The position numbers and the translations under genes are program-made. A DNA stretch of 53,203 nucleotides from the NCBI RefSeq assembly GCF_021026295.1, contig NZ_JAJNDA010000027.1:1-53203 (forward strand). Direction: 5' to 3'. Of the stretch, positions 40,139-49,488 are shown piece after piece (the stretch's first letter is position 1; every line of letters begins with the position of its first letter). The stretch is from Actinomycetospora soli (GTDB taxonomy: Bacteria; Actinomycetota; Actinomycetes; Mycobacteriales; Pseudonocardiaceae). The notes beneath the pieces are model-generated. The model did no database searches. It was given only the letters and a program-made list of their open reading frames with translations, and had not been told where the DNA came from.

Positions 40139-43100
40139 CTACTCGATCCCTCCCGGCTCGACCCCCGCGCGGCGGCGGTAGTCGGCGACGTACTCGAGGA
40201 GCTCGGGGCCGCGTGGTCGACGTCCGGGCTGGATGTCGCAGGTCGCGACCTTCGACTCCTGGATGTGCACGTTGGGGTCCATCACGACGCCCAGCAGGTC
40301 GTTCGCCGGGTCGCCGGTCGAGATGCCGTTCGAGCCCCAGTGGTACGGGAGCCCGATCTGGTGCACCTCACGGTCCCCGATCCGCAGGGGTTTCATGCGC
40401 TCGGTCACCATCACCCGCGCCTCGATCGCCGTGCGCGCCGAGACCAGCGTCGCCCACCCCATGTGCTCGAGACCCCGCTCGGCGGCCAGCGCCGGGGAGA
40501 TCTCGCAGAAGAACTCCGGCTGGAGCTCCGAGAGGTAGGGCAGCGTGCGGCTCATGCCGCCCGCGGTGTGGTGCTCGGTGAGCCGGTAGGTGAGGAAGAC
40601 GTAGGGGAAGACCTCGCTCTGCGCGGGGTTGATGCGGTTCCACGCCCGGTCGATCCGCTCGAGCGCCGGGTTGTCCTGCTGGGAGTGCAGCAGGTTCGCC
40701 ACCGGCGACTCGACGGGCTCGTAGTGCGTGGGCATCGGCCCGTCGGCCATGCCGGCCGGCGCGTAGAGCCACGCCTTGCCGTCGGCCTGCATGATGAACG
40801 CGTCGGTGCCCCCGAGGGCGTCCTGGCGGGTCGCCCCCTCCTCCGGCTTGAACGACGGCGGCTTCGTGGCCTCGAAGTCGGGGACGTCGTGGCCGGTCCA
40901 GCGCTCGTTCTCCTCGTCCCACCAGACGTAGGCCTTGCGCTCGCTCCAGGGCCGGCCCTCGGGGTCGGCCGAGGCGCGGTTGTAGAGCGTGCGGCGGTTG
41001 GCCGGCCACGCCCAGCCCCACTCGGCGGCCACCCAGTCCTGCTCCGAGCCCGGCCTGCGCCGGTCGGCCTGGTTGACCCCGTCGGCGTAGACGCCGGTGT
41101 AGATCCAGCAGCCCGCCGACGTCGAGCCGTCCGCCGTCAGCTGGGTGTAGCTGGACAGCGGGGCACCCTCGGCGTCGTACCCGTTGATCTCGGCGAGCAC
41201 CGACTCCGGGTCCGGCTCGGAGTGGATGCCGAACGTCGGGTAGTCCCACGTCAGGTCGAGCAACGGGCGGTCGCGCTCGTCGGTCGAGGCGGCGAGCTTC
41301 TCGCGGATCCGCTTCCCGAGGTGGAAGTAGAAGTGCAGCTCCGAGCGGGCGTCGCCCGGCGGGTGCACCGCCTCGCGGCGCCACTGCAGCAGCCGCTGCG
41401 TGTTGGTGAACGTGCCGGACTTCTCCGTGTGGTTGGCACACGGCAGGAAGAAGACCTCGGTCCCGATCTCCTCGGTCCGCAGCTCCCCGGTCTCGATCTC
41501 CGGCCCGTCCTTCCAGAAGGTGGCCGACTCGATCATCTGCATGTCCCGGACGACGAGCCACTCCAGGTTCGCCAGGCCGAGGCGCTGCATCTTGCCGTTG
41601 GCGTGCCCGATCGCCGGGTTCTCGCCGACGAGGAAGTAGCCGAAGGTCTTCCGGTCGATCTGGTCCCGCACGATCCCGTACGTGCCGTGGTCACCGGTGA
41701 GCCGCGGCAGGTAGTCGAACGCGAAGTCGTTCTCCGCCGTCGCGGCGTCGCCCCACCACGCCTTGAGCAGGGACACCAGGTAGGTGTCCATGTTGCCCCA
41801 GAAGCCGGTCTTCGCCGCGTCGGCGTCGAGGAAGCTCTGCAGGTCGGAGTGCAGGTGGGCGTTGGGCATCGGGATGTAGCCCGGCAGCAGGTCGTAGAGC
41901 GTCGGGATGTCCGTCGACCCCTGGATGGACGCGTGCCCGCGCAGCGCCAGGATGCCGCCGCCGGGGCGACCCATGTTGCCCAGCAGGGTCTGCAGGATCG
42001 CCGCCGCGCGGATGTACTGCGCGCCCACGCTGTGGTGGGTCCAGCCCACCGAGTACACCCAGGCCGTCGTCCGCTCGCGCCCCGAGTTCGCCGTGATCGC
42101 GCGGGCGACCTGGAGGAACTGCTCGACGCCCATGCCGCACACCCGCGAGACCGCCTCGGGCGTGTAGCGCGCGTAGTGGCGGCGGAGCACCTGGTAGACG
42201 CAGCGGGGGTCGCGCAGGCTCTCGTCGCGCTCCGGGGAGCCCGTCGCGTGCGCCGCGTCGCCCGCCGCGCCCGCGGTGTCCGAGGACATCGCGGCGTGGT
42301 GCTCGCGCAGCTGGGACTCCCAGTGGTCGCGCTGGCCCGCGGCCGGCGCGCTGTAGCCCTCGCCCTCGAGCGACCAGGACACCGGGTCGTAGCGCCCGGT
42401 CTCCGGGTTGTAGCCGGAGAAGACGCCGGCCATGTCCTCGGTGTCGGCGAAGTCCTCACCGACGAGGTCGGCGGCGTTGGTGTAGGCCTGCACGTACTCC
42501 CGGAAGTCGAGCTCGTTCTCCAGCACGTAGCTGATGAGCCCGCCGAGGAAGGCGATGTCGGCGCCCGCGCGGAACGGCACGTGCAGGTCGGCGACCGCCG
42601 ACGTGCGCGTGAACCGCGGGTCGACGTGGATGATCGTGGCGCCGCGGCGCTTCGCCTCCATCACCCACTGGAAGCCCACCGGGTGGGCCTCCGCCATGTT
42701 CGATCCCTCGATGACGATGCAGTCCGAGTGGATCAGGTCCTGCTGGAAGTTCGAGGCCCCTCCGCGGCCGAAGCTGGTCCCCAGACCGGGGACGGTGGCG
42801 CTGTGTCAAATGCGCGCCTGGTTCTCCACCTGGATCGCGCCGAGCGCCATGAACAGCTTCTTGATGAGGTAGTTCTCCTCGTTGTCCAGCGTGGCGCCGC
42901 CGAGGCTCGAGAAGCCCAGCGTGCGCCGCAGGACGCGGCCCTCGTCGTCGGTGTCCTGCCATCCGCGACGCCGGGCGTCGATCACCCGGTCGGCGATCAT
43001 GTCGACCGCGGTGTCGAGGTCGAGGTCCTCCCACTCGGTGCCGTACGGGCGCCGGTAGCGCACCGTCGTCACGCGGCTGGGGCTCGTCACGAGGGACGTC

Positions 43101-43375
43101 GACGCCGAGCCCTTCGGGCACAGCCGCCCGCGGGAGACCGGCGAGTCGGGGTCGCCCTCGATCTGGGTGACCCGGCCGTCGCGCACGTAGATGTTCTGCC
43201 CGCACCCCACGGCGCAGTAGGGGCAGACCGACTTGACCACCTCGTCGGCGGCGTCGGTCCGCGGTGCGAGCTCCTTCGTGCGCGGGCTCTGCACCGCGGC
43301 TCCGCGGGCGAGCGGATCCGGACCGGTCGCCTGGCGGAACATCGGCCATTCGCCGAGCCAGGTGCGGACGCCCAT
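40139..43375 (-). CDS. fdhA: Selenocysteine-containing formate dehydrogenase alpha subunit (in-frame UGA)
   Basis: A 1078-residue molybdopterin oxidoreductase read through one UGA. The N-terminal [4Fe-4S] site is SVCPYCAVGCGQNIYV...RLCPKGSAS. At residue 190 the sequence is VENQARI-U-HSATVPGLG, where U is encoded by TGA (42808-42806), exactly the active-site position of formate dehydrogenases. Downstream the frame continues as GSNMAEAHPVGFQWVMEAKRRGATIIHVDPRFTRTSA and to the cofactor-binding C-terminal domain. A SECIS-like hairpin follows the UGA. It oxidises formate to CO2. No twin-arginine signal is seen at the N-terminus (MGVRTWLGEW), so a cytoplasm-facing catalytic site is likely. ATG at 43375 follows GGGAGG. 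selC lies 59 bases upstream. Confidence 0.95.
42777..42808 (-). promoter_or_regulatory. UGA-Sec codon and bacterial SECIS-like hairpin
   Basis: The UGA (42808-42806) is followed after 12 bases by a perfect 6-bp stem GTCCCC/GGGGAC with apical loop GGTCT (42793-42777). In E. coli fdhF the loop has the same GGUCU sequence, starting about 18 bases after the UGA, as here. The structure is read by SelB. Confidence 0.88.
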
Positions 43376-43434
43376 GAGGTGGACCTCCCGTGCTGTGGTG
43401 GACCCCGGTACCGCGCGGGACCAGGGGGAACGTG

Positions 43435-43530
43435 TGGCGGAGGCGGACGGGAATCGAACCCGCCTGGCCGAGATACCCGGCCACGTCGGTGTTGAAGACC
43501 GCGGGGCCCACCAGGAACCCTGACGCCTCC
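43435..43530 (-). tRNA. selC: tRNA-Sec(TCA)
   Basis: A 96-nt tRNA including CCA. The acceptor GGAGGCG/CGCCTCC is intact, with G73 and an encoded CCA. The D stem is six pairs (GGGTTC/GGGCCC). Anticodon loop CTTCAAC gives TCA, which reads UGA. The long variable arm TGGCCG...CGGCCA and T-loop TTCGATT fit tRNA-Sec. The possible eighth acceptor pair is a T-C mismatch. It is on the same strand as fdhA, 59 bases upstream, so it may be transcribed together with it. Confidence 0.95.
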
Positions 43531-43673
43531 GCCGTCGAGCCTAGGTAGCCGCCGGGGCGTCCGCAGGGCGGGGTCGACACGGGTGCGAGCAGGGCGTCGC
43601 CACAGCCACCGAGCGCCGGGAGATCCGGCACCGTCGGGTTCACCCGCCCCTCACATCGGGAAGGTCCGCGCCC

Positions 43674-45140
43674 GTGTGGACCGCAACCGACACGCGCCTG
43701 GTGATCACCGCGACGGCGACGGTCGTGCTGGTGATCGTGCTGATCACCTCACGGCTGCGGCTGCACGCCTTCCCGGCCCTCATGGTCGGCGCGCTCGTCC
43801 TCGGTCCGGTCGCCGGGATCGGCCCCTCGGCCACGGTCGAGTCGTTCACCGACGGGGTCGGCGGCACGCTGGGCGACGTCGGCGTCGTGCTCGGACTCGG
43901 GACGATGCTCGGCAAGCTGCTCGCCGACTCCGGCGGCGCCGACCTGCTCGCCGACGCGCTGCTGCGCCGCTCCGGGGCTCGGATGCTGCCGTGGGCGGTG
44001 GCCCTGCTGGCGATGGTGCTCGGCATCCCGCTGTTCTTCGAGATCGGCGTCGTGCTCGTGCTCCCGATCGTCTTCACCGTCGCGGTGCGCCTCGACCGCG
44101 AGCGGGGGCACGAGGGCGGCCGCGACGAGCAGGGCCGCTCGACGATCCTGCGGGTGGGCATCCCGGCGCTCGCGGGCCTCTCCGCCCTGCACGCCTTCGT
44201 GCCGCCGCACCCGGGACCCCTGGTCGCGGTCGACGCCCTCGGCGCGGACCTCGGGCAGACCCTGCTCGTCGGCATCGTGGTCGCGATCCCGACGGTGGCC
44301 GTGGCCGGTCCGCTCTTCGCCCACTACGCCTCGCGGTGGGCGCACGCCGAGCCGGCGGCCGCCCTGGTGCGCTCGGGCGGCCCCGGACGTCAGCAGGGTG
44401 CCACCGCTGACACCGAGGGTCGGCCGGGTGCCACCGCTGACGCCGCCGAGATCCCCGAGACCCCCGAGCACCCGCCGCCCGGCCTCACCGCCACCCTCAC
44501 GACGATCCTGCTGCCGGTCGTCCTCATGCTCCTGCGCACGGTCGCCGACGTCGCGGCCCCCGAGGGCTCGCCGGTGCGGGCGGTCGCGGAGTTCGTCGGC
44601 GAGCCGATCGTCGCGCTGCTGCTGGCCCTGCTGCTCGCGACCCGGACCTTCGGCTTCCGGCGCGGGCTCTCCGGTTCCGAGGTGAGCTCGCTCGCCGCCG
44701 CGGGGCTCGTCCCGGCGGCCTCGATCCTCGTCATCATCGGCGCGGGCGGCGGGTTCAAGCAGGTGCTCGTCGACTCCGGGGTCGGCGACTCGCTGGCGAA
44801 GGCCGCGACCGGCGCCGGCATCCCGGTGCTCCTGCTGGCCTGGTTCGTCGCGGTGCTCATCCGCCTGGCCACCGGCTCGGCCACCGTCGCGACCGTCACC
44901 GCCGCGGGCATCGTCGCGCCGGTCCTCGCGGCCGAGCCGTCCGCCTCGCCCGTCCTCGCCGCCCTCGCGATCGGCGCCGGGTCGGTGTTCTTCTCGCACG
45001 TCAACGACGCGGGGTTCTGGCTCGTCCGCGAGTATTTCGGCATGTCGGTACGCGACACGTTCCGGACCTGGTCGGTGATGGAGACCCTCGTGTCCGTCGT
45101 CGGGCTCCTCGCGGTGCTGGCGGCGAGCCTCGTTGTCTGA
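43674..45140 (+). CDS. gntT: GntP-family gluconate:H+ symporter
   Basis: A 488-residue membrane transporter with about 12-14 helices. Typical sequence: DGVGGTLGDVGVVLGLGTMLGKLLADSGGADLLA, AFVPPHPGPLVAVDALGADLG, LIIGAGGGFKQVLVDSGVG (seen as VIIGAGGGFKQVL), ATGSATVATVTAAGIVAP, and FSHVNDAGFWLVREYFGM near the C-terminus. A cytoplasmic loop at residues about 239-258 (RQQGATADTE/GRPGATADAA) is encoded by two units of the 30-bp repeat. It overlaps the kinase gene by 8 bases; together they form a gluconate uptake pair. GTG at 43674. Confidence 0.9.
   Translation: MWTATDTRLVITATATVVLVIVLITSRLRLHAFPALMVGALVLGPVAGIGPSATVESFTDGVGGTLGDVGVVLGLGTMLGKLLADSGGADLLADALLRRSGARMLPWAVALLAMVLGIPLFFEIGVVLVLPIVFTVAVRLDRERGHEGGRDEQGRSTILRVGIPALAGLSALHAFVPPHPGPLVAVDALGADLGQTLLVGIVVAIPTVAVAGPLFAHYASRWAHAEPAAALVRSGGPGRQQGATADTEGRPGATADAAEIPETPEHPPPGLTATLTTILLPVVLMLLRTVADVAAPEGSPVRAVAEFVGEPIVALLLALLLATRTFGFRRGLSGSEVSSLAAAGLVPAASILVIIGAGGGFKQVLVDSGVGDSLAKAATGAGIPVLLLAWFVAVLIRLATGSATVATVTAAGIVAPVLAAEPSASPVLAALAIGAGSVFFSHVNDAGFWLVREYFGMSVRDTFRTWSVMETLVSVVGLLAVLAASLVV
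44389..44448. repeat. 30-bp repeat, two units inside the gluconate symporter gene
   Basis: Units 44389-44418 and 44419-44448 share GGGTGCCACCGCTGAC with the units at 9615-9674 and 12451-12683. Here they are read in the opposite sense to the GT9 copy (ATAD-type peptide) and keep the frame. They lie in a hydrophilic loop. Confidence 0.85.
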
Positions 45141-46623
45141 GGACGAGACCGTCCTCGCGATCGACGTCGGCACCACCTCCACCAAGGCGGTCCTGGTCAC
45201 GACGACGGGTGCCGTGCTGGGGGAGGGCGACCGCGGCTACCCGCTCGCCGAGCCCGAGCCGGGCGCGGCGGTGCAGGACCCGGAGACCATCTGGGAGGCG
45301 GTCGGCGACGCCGTGCGCGACGCGGCCGGCGGCACCCGCCCCGCCGCGATCGCATTCTCGGCGGCGATGCACGGGCTGCTCGGGGTCGACGACGCCGGCG
45401 ACCCGGTCGGGCCGCTGCTGACGTGGGCCGACGCGCGGGCGGCCGGCGTGGCCACCGAGCTGCGCCGCCGCGACGGCGCCCTGGACCTGCACCGCCGCAC
45501 CGGCACGCCGATCCACTCGATGAGCCCGCTGGTGAAGCTCGCCTGGCTGCGCCGGGACCGGCCGAGCCTGCACGCGGCGCCCGCCCGGTGGGGCGGGGTG
45601 AAGGAGTTCGTGCTCGGGCGCGCGACCGGTCACCGGGCCGCCGACGCGTCCTGCGCCTCGGGCACCGGCCTCATGGACCTCGTGGGCCGGAGCTGGGACG
45701 ACGAGGCCCTCGACCTCGCCGGGCTCGCCCGGGACCGCCTCGACCCGATCGTCGACACCACCGCGGTCGTCGGGAACCTGACCGCGGCCACGGCGCGGGA
45801 GTGGGACCTGCCGTCGGGAACGCCCCTCGTGGCCGGCGCGGGCGACGGACCGCTGGCGAACCTGGGCCTCGGGGCGATCCGGCCCGGCGTCCTGGCCTGC
45901 TCGATCGGCACGAGCGGGGCGCTGCGCCTGACCGTCGACCGGCCCGCGGTGGACCCGCGGGGACGGCTGTTCTGCTACGCACTGACCCGGGACCGATGGA
46001 CCGTCGGTGGCGCCGTCACCAACGGCGGCGTGGTCCTCGACTGGGCCACGGAGACGTTCGGCGCGGACGCCGACACCCTGCTCGACGAGGCCGCGGCCAC
46101 CCCGCCCGGCGCGGCGGGGCTGCTCGCCGTCCCGCACCTGCTGGCCGAACGCGCCCCGCGCTGGGACGGCGGGCTCGGCGGGACGTTCCTCAACCTGCAG
46201 CGCGCCCACGGCCGCGGGCACCTGACGCGTGCGCTGCTCGAGGGCGTCTGCCTGCAGCTGCGGCTCGTGCTGGACTCGGTGCGCGACGCGGGCATGGCGG
46301 TCGAGGAGGTCCGGGCGACCGGCGGGTTCGCGCGCAGCGCCTTCTGGCGGCAGCTGCTGGCCGACGTGCTCGGTGTCCCGGTCGGGTTCGCCGAGGGCCA
46401 CCAGGGCTCCGCGCACGGCGCCGCCCTGCTCGGGATGCAGGGCGTCGGTCTGCTCGCGGACACGGCGGAGGCGCTCGCGGACGCCGCGGACCACGTCACG
46501 ATCGCCGAGACCCTCGAGCCGGGGCCCGCCGCGGCCGGTCACACCCGTCGCCGGGACGTGGTGGAGCGGGTGCACGACCAGCTCGCCGACGTGGTCGGCG
46601 AGCTGCGCGCCGGCGGCTCCTAG
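45133..46623 (+). CDS. gntK: Gluconokinase, FGGY family
   Basis: A 496-residue FGGY carbohydrate kinase. N-terminal phosphate motif VLAIDVGTTSTKAVLV; GLLGVDDAGDPVGPLLTWADARA; ASGTGLMDLVGRSWD; second ATP motif ACSIGTSGALRLTVD; VRATGGFARSAFWRQLLADVLGVPV near the C-terminus. The sequence best fits gluconokinase, and the coupled GntP-type symporter supports this over xylulokinase. It phosphorylates gluconate to 6-phosphogluconate. The TTG start at 45133 overlaps the symporter stop; no better ATG or GTG gives the full motif. Confidence 0.9.
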   Translation: MSEDETVLAIDVGTTSTKAVLVTTTGAVLGEGDRGYPLAEPEPGAAVQDPETIWEAVGDAVRDAAGGTRPAAIAFSAAMHGLLGVDDAGDPVGPLLTWADARAAGVATELRRRDGALDLHRRTGTPIHSMSPLVKLAWLRRDRPSLHAAPARWGGVKEFVLGRATGHRAADASCASGTGLMDLVGRSWDDEALDLAGLARDRLDPIVDTTAVVGNLTAATAREWDLPSGTPLVAGAGDGPLANLGLGAIRPGVLACSIGTSGALRLTVDRPAVDPRGRLFCYALTRDRWTVGGAVTNGGVVLDWATETFGADADTLLDEAAATPPGAAGLLAVPHLLAERAPRWDGGLGGTFLNLQRAHGRGHLTRALLEGVCLQLRLVLDSVRDAGMAVEEVRATGGFARSAFWRQLLADVLGVPVGFAEGHQGSAHGAALLGMQGVGLLADTAEALADAADHVTIAETLEPGPAAAGHTRRRDVVERVHDQLADVVGELRAGGS

Positions 46624-48050
46624 GAGTCGGCCGCGTCCGCGACGTCCTCCAGCTCGACCAGCGACTCCTCGAGGTAGCCGAGCAGCTTCTGCAGGCTCGG
46701 CACCGCGCGCCGGTCGCCGGTGAGGCCGAACTCCATGTTGTCGGCGTAGGACACGACGGTCATGTTCAGCGCCTGGCCGTCGAGCGGGATCGACACCGGG
46801 TAGATGCCGGAGAGCTTCGCGCCCTCCCAGTACAGCGGCGACTTCGGCCCGGGCACGTTCGAGATGATGACGTTGAAGCCGGGGTTGATCACCGACGAGA
46901 GCCCGGGGACCGTGCCGAGTGGCAGCGGCGCCGCGACGGCCAGCGACAGGGCGGCGACCGCCATCGGGTCGCGCTGGTCGAGGTTGCTCTTCGCGGCCTT
47001 GCCGGAGGCCTTGATGCGCTCGAGCCGGACGCCGGGGTCGGGCTCGTCGGTCGCGAGGGTCACGAGGATCGCGCCGAGCTGGTTGCCGAAGCCGGTGGAG
47101 CCCAGCGAGACGGGCAGGGCGGCGACCAGGGAGCGGTCCGGCAGCTCGTCGAGCTCGGCCATGTAGCGGCGCAGCGCGCCGGAGCACATCGCGAGGACGA
47201 TGTCGTTGACCGTCGATCCCGTGCGCTCCCGCACCCGCTGGATGCGCTTGAGCGGCCAGGACTCCGCCGCGAAGCGCCGGGCGCCGGTGATCGGCACGTT
47301 GAGCATGCTGTGCGGTGCCTCGAAGGGCAGCGCGGTGTCGCGGTGGGCGAGCCCGTCGTAGAACGCGTTGGCCAGGGCCGGTGCGACGCCCAGCGCGGAG
47401 TTCGTGGTGCGCACGGTGTCGGCGATCGCCGAGCCGACCGTGCGGGCGCCCTCGGTCACCGTCGCCCCGATGCGGTCCAGCACGCCCGGCGAGCGGGTCG
47501 CGACCTCGGTCGAGGGCTTCGTGCGCCGCGGCCGCGGGTCGACCTGCCAGAACGGGGGAGTGTCGAGGTCCTCGGGGTCGGTGGAGAGCGTCTTCTGCAG
47601 GTGCTTCACCCCGGTGACGCCGTCCATCATCGCGTGGTGGAACTTGAAGTAGGCGGCGAAGCGGTCGCCCTCCACGCCCTCGATGAGGTGGAACTCCCAC
47701 AGGGGCCGGTGCCGGTCGAGCAGCGAACCGTGCAGGCGGGAGACCAGCTCGAGCAGCTCGCGGATGCGTCCCGGCTTCGGCAGCGCCGAGAGGCGGACGT
47801 GGTACTCGATGTCGAGGTCGTCGTCGTCCTCCCAGGCCCACTGCCCGAGCGTGCCGACGCTGCGCACCGCCTTGCGCGCGAACGGCTTCGCGACGTCGTG
47901 CGAGGAGACGAGCCGACGGTGCAGGTCCCCCAGGAAGTCCGGACCCGCGTCCTCGGGTCGGTCGAAGAGCAGCAGGGACCCCACGTGGGTCGGGTGCTCC
48001 CGGGACTCGGCGAGCAGGAACATCGAGTCCCGGAACGACATCACACCCAT
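46620..48050 (-). CDS. Wax ester synthase/diacylglycerol acyltransferase (WS/DGAT)
   Basis: A 476-residue WS/DGAT O-acyltransferase that joins acyl-CoA to diacylglycerol or fatty alcohol for storage lipids. The active-site HHxxxDG appears as FKFHHAMMDGVTGVKHL. Other family blocks are PLWEFHLIEG, STVNDIVLAMCSGALRRYM, and FNVIISNVPGPKSPLYWEGAKL. ATG at 48050 has GGGAGG 9 bases upstream; ATG 48059 and 48041 are alternatives. Its stop region overlaps the convergent gluconokinase gene by 4 bases. Together with the acyl-CoA reductase near 5-7 kb it suggests wax ester or triglyceride storage. Confidence 0.9.
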   Translation of the reverse strand: MGVMSFRDSMFLLAESREHPTHVGSLLLFDRPEDAGPDFLGDLHRRLVSSHDVAKPFARKAVRSVGTLGQWAWEDDDDLDIEYHVRLSALPKPGRIRELLELVSRLHGSLLDRHRPLWEFHLIEGVEGDRFAAYFKFHHAMMDGVTGVKHLQKTLSTDPEDLDTPPFWQVDPRPRRTKPSTEVATRSPGVLDRIGATVTEGARTVGSAIADTVRTTNSALGVAPALANAFYDGLAHRDTALPFEAPHSMLNVPITGARRFAAESWPLKRIQRVRERTGSTVNDIVLAMCSGALRRYMAELDELPDRSLVAALPVSLGSTGFGNQLGAILVTLATDEPDPGVRLERIKASGKAAKSNLDQRDPMAVAALSLAVAAPLPLGTVPGLSSVINPGFNVIISNVPGPKSPLYWEGAKLSGIYPVSIPLDGQALNMTVVSYADNMEFGLTGDRRAVPSLQKLLGYLEESLVELEDVADAADS

Positions 48051-48147
48051 GCTGCCCATCCTCCCGCCGCGGTTCCTGTGCAGGGAAGGACGCGTCGCGC
48101 GACCCGCGGATGACGCCGCCCCCACCGCGATCTTCGTGATGCCCGTC

Positions 48148-48576
48148 TCACGGGGCGACCAAACGGGCCAGGGCCGCCTCCAGCTCGGCCAGCGTGCCGA
48201 CCTCGACGCCGCCGCTGCGTCGCACCGCGGCGCCGATCATGAGGTTGTAGCGCAGCCCCTCCTCGCCGCCCTGGCGCAGGTCGTTGCGGTAGGCGAGCAC
48301 GGGCTTCCCGTGCGCCGCCGCCCACGCGACCTCGACCACCGTGCCGTTGTCCGGCGGCTCCTGGTCCAGGCACGCGACGACCAGGTCGGCGCGCTCCGCG
48401 ATCGACGCCAGGTGGACGTCGCCGAGCGCGAGCCAGCGGTCGTCCCCGGTCGGCAGGTCGACCGTCCACGGGTCGATCACGTCGACGTGCCGCCGGACGA
48501 GGGGCAGCAGGTGCTCCTCGTAGAAGGGGCGCGTGGACTCGGCGAACCCGTAGGGACTGGCGACGTAGGCGATCAT
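48148..48576 (-). CDS. Nucleoside 2-deoxyribosyltransferase-like protein
   Basis: A 142-residue protein with the deoxyribosyltransferase fold: MIAYVASPYGFAESTRPFYEEHLLPLV at the start, RADLVVACLDQEPPDNGTVVEVAWAAAHGKPVLAYRND with the expected D..DGT.E-type active-site segment, and EEGLRYNLMIGAAV. Such enzymes exchange bases between deoxynucleosides or cleave nucleotides. The substrate is unknown. Start ATG 48576; GTG 48585 is possible. It is divergent from the epimerase gene, with repeat family A between them. Confidence 0.82.
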   Translation of the reverse strand: MIAYVASPYGFAESTRPFYEEHLLPLVRRHVDVIDPWTVDLPTGDDRWLALGDVHLASIAERADLVVACLDQEPPDNGTVVEVAWAAAHGKPVLAYRNDLRQGGEEGLRYNLMIGAAVRRSGGVEVGTLAELEAALARLVAP

Positions 48577-48586
48577 GCGGACCACG

Positions 48587-48623
48587 CTGGCAGCGAGGCG
48601 TCGTCGCTGTCATCCAGTGGCAG
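48587..48623 (+). repeat. Interspersed repeat family A, copy 3
   Basis: AGGCGTCGTCGCTGTCATCC followed by AGTGGCAGG, similar to copies at 2182 and 24081. Its end supplies the GGAG ribosome binding site of the epimerase gene. Confidence 0.65.
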
Positions 48624-48633
48624 GAGAGCCGGC

Positions 48634-49488
48634 ATGCGCGTCGTAATCACGGGAGCGGGCGGTTTCGTCGGGGGCCACGTCGCCCGGGCCTTCTCGACGG
48701 CGGGTCACGCGGTGTCCTCACTCGACCGCGCGGCCCTCGACGTCACCGATCCGACCGCGGTCACGCGGGCGGTCGCGGGTGCGGACGTCGTCTGCCACCT
48801 CGCGGCCCGGGTGCGCGTGCGCGAGTCCCGCCGGGACCCGTCGTCGTACTGGCGGACGAACCTCGACGGGACGCGCCACGTGCTCGCGGCCTGCTCACCC
48901 GCGACCCGGGTCGTCCTCGCCTCGACCGCGGCGGTGCACGCGACCGCCGACACCCCGATCGGCCCCGACGCGCCGCTCGACCCCGCCAGTCCCTACGCCG
49001 CGAGCAAGCTCGCCGCCGACCTCCTGGCGCGCGACCTCGCCGCCGCGGGAGGACCCGGCGTCGTGAGCCTCCGGGCCTTCAACGTGGCCGGCCCGGGCGA
49101 CCCCGACACCTCCCGCGTGCTCCCGGCCCTGCTCTCCGGACGCCCGTTCACGGTGCACGGCGACGGCTCGGCGGTCCGCGACTACCTCCACGTCGCCGAC
49201 CTGGCCGACGCGTTCGTCGCCGCGGTCGACGCGGCCGAGGCGGGGACGTGGCGGGCGTACACGGTGGGATCGGGGCGGGGCACGGCGCTGGCCGACCTCG
49301 TGGACGTCGTGGGGCGCGTGACCGGGGTGCCCGTCCCGGTCGAGCACGGGCCCGCCGTCGCCGAACCCGCCCGGCTCGTCGCCGACCCGTCGCGGATCGC
49401 CGACGACCTCGGCTGGCGACCCCACCGCTCGGACCCTCAGCGCATCGTGGCGGACGCCTGGACGTCGCTCCCGAGGTACTCGGCGTAG
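48634..49488 (+). CDS. NAD-dependent epimerase/dehydratase
   Basis: A 284-residue extended SDR: MRVVITGAGGFVGGHVARAF (NAD-binding), VCHLAARVRVRESRRDP, catalytic SPYAASKLAADLL (YxxxK), LRAFNVAGPG, and DYLHVADLADAFVAAVDA. It resembles UDP-glucose 4-epimerase-type nucleotide sugar enzymes. The substrate is not known. ATG at 48634 with GGAG 8 bases upstream. It is an isolated gene; a link to the heptose region 25 kb away (for example as the missing epimerase) is only speculative. Its 3' end overlaps a hydrolase remnant on the other strand. Confidence 0.85.
   Translation: MRVVITGAGGFVGGHVARAFSTAGHAVSSLDRAALDVTDPTAVTRAVAGADVVCHLAARVRVRESRRDPSSYWRTNLDGTRHVLAACSPATRVVLASTAAVHATADTPIGPDAPLDPASPYAASKLAADLLARDLAAAGGPGVVSLRAFNVAGPGDPDTSRVLPALLSGRPFTVHGDGSAVRDYLHVADLADAFVAAVDAAEAGTWRAYTVGSGRGTALADLVDVVGRVTGVPVPVEHGPAVAEPARLVADPSRIADDLGWRPHRSDPQRIVADAWTSLPRYSA

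Noticed and set aside
42806..42808. fdhA as two broken genes separated by a stop
   Set aside because: The stop is TGA at the known Sec position, followed by a SECIS-like hairpin, with selC, selA and selB nearby.
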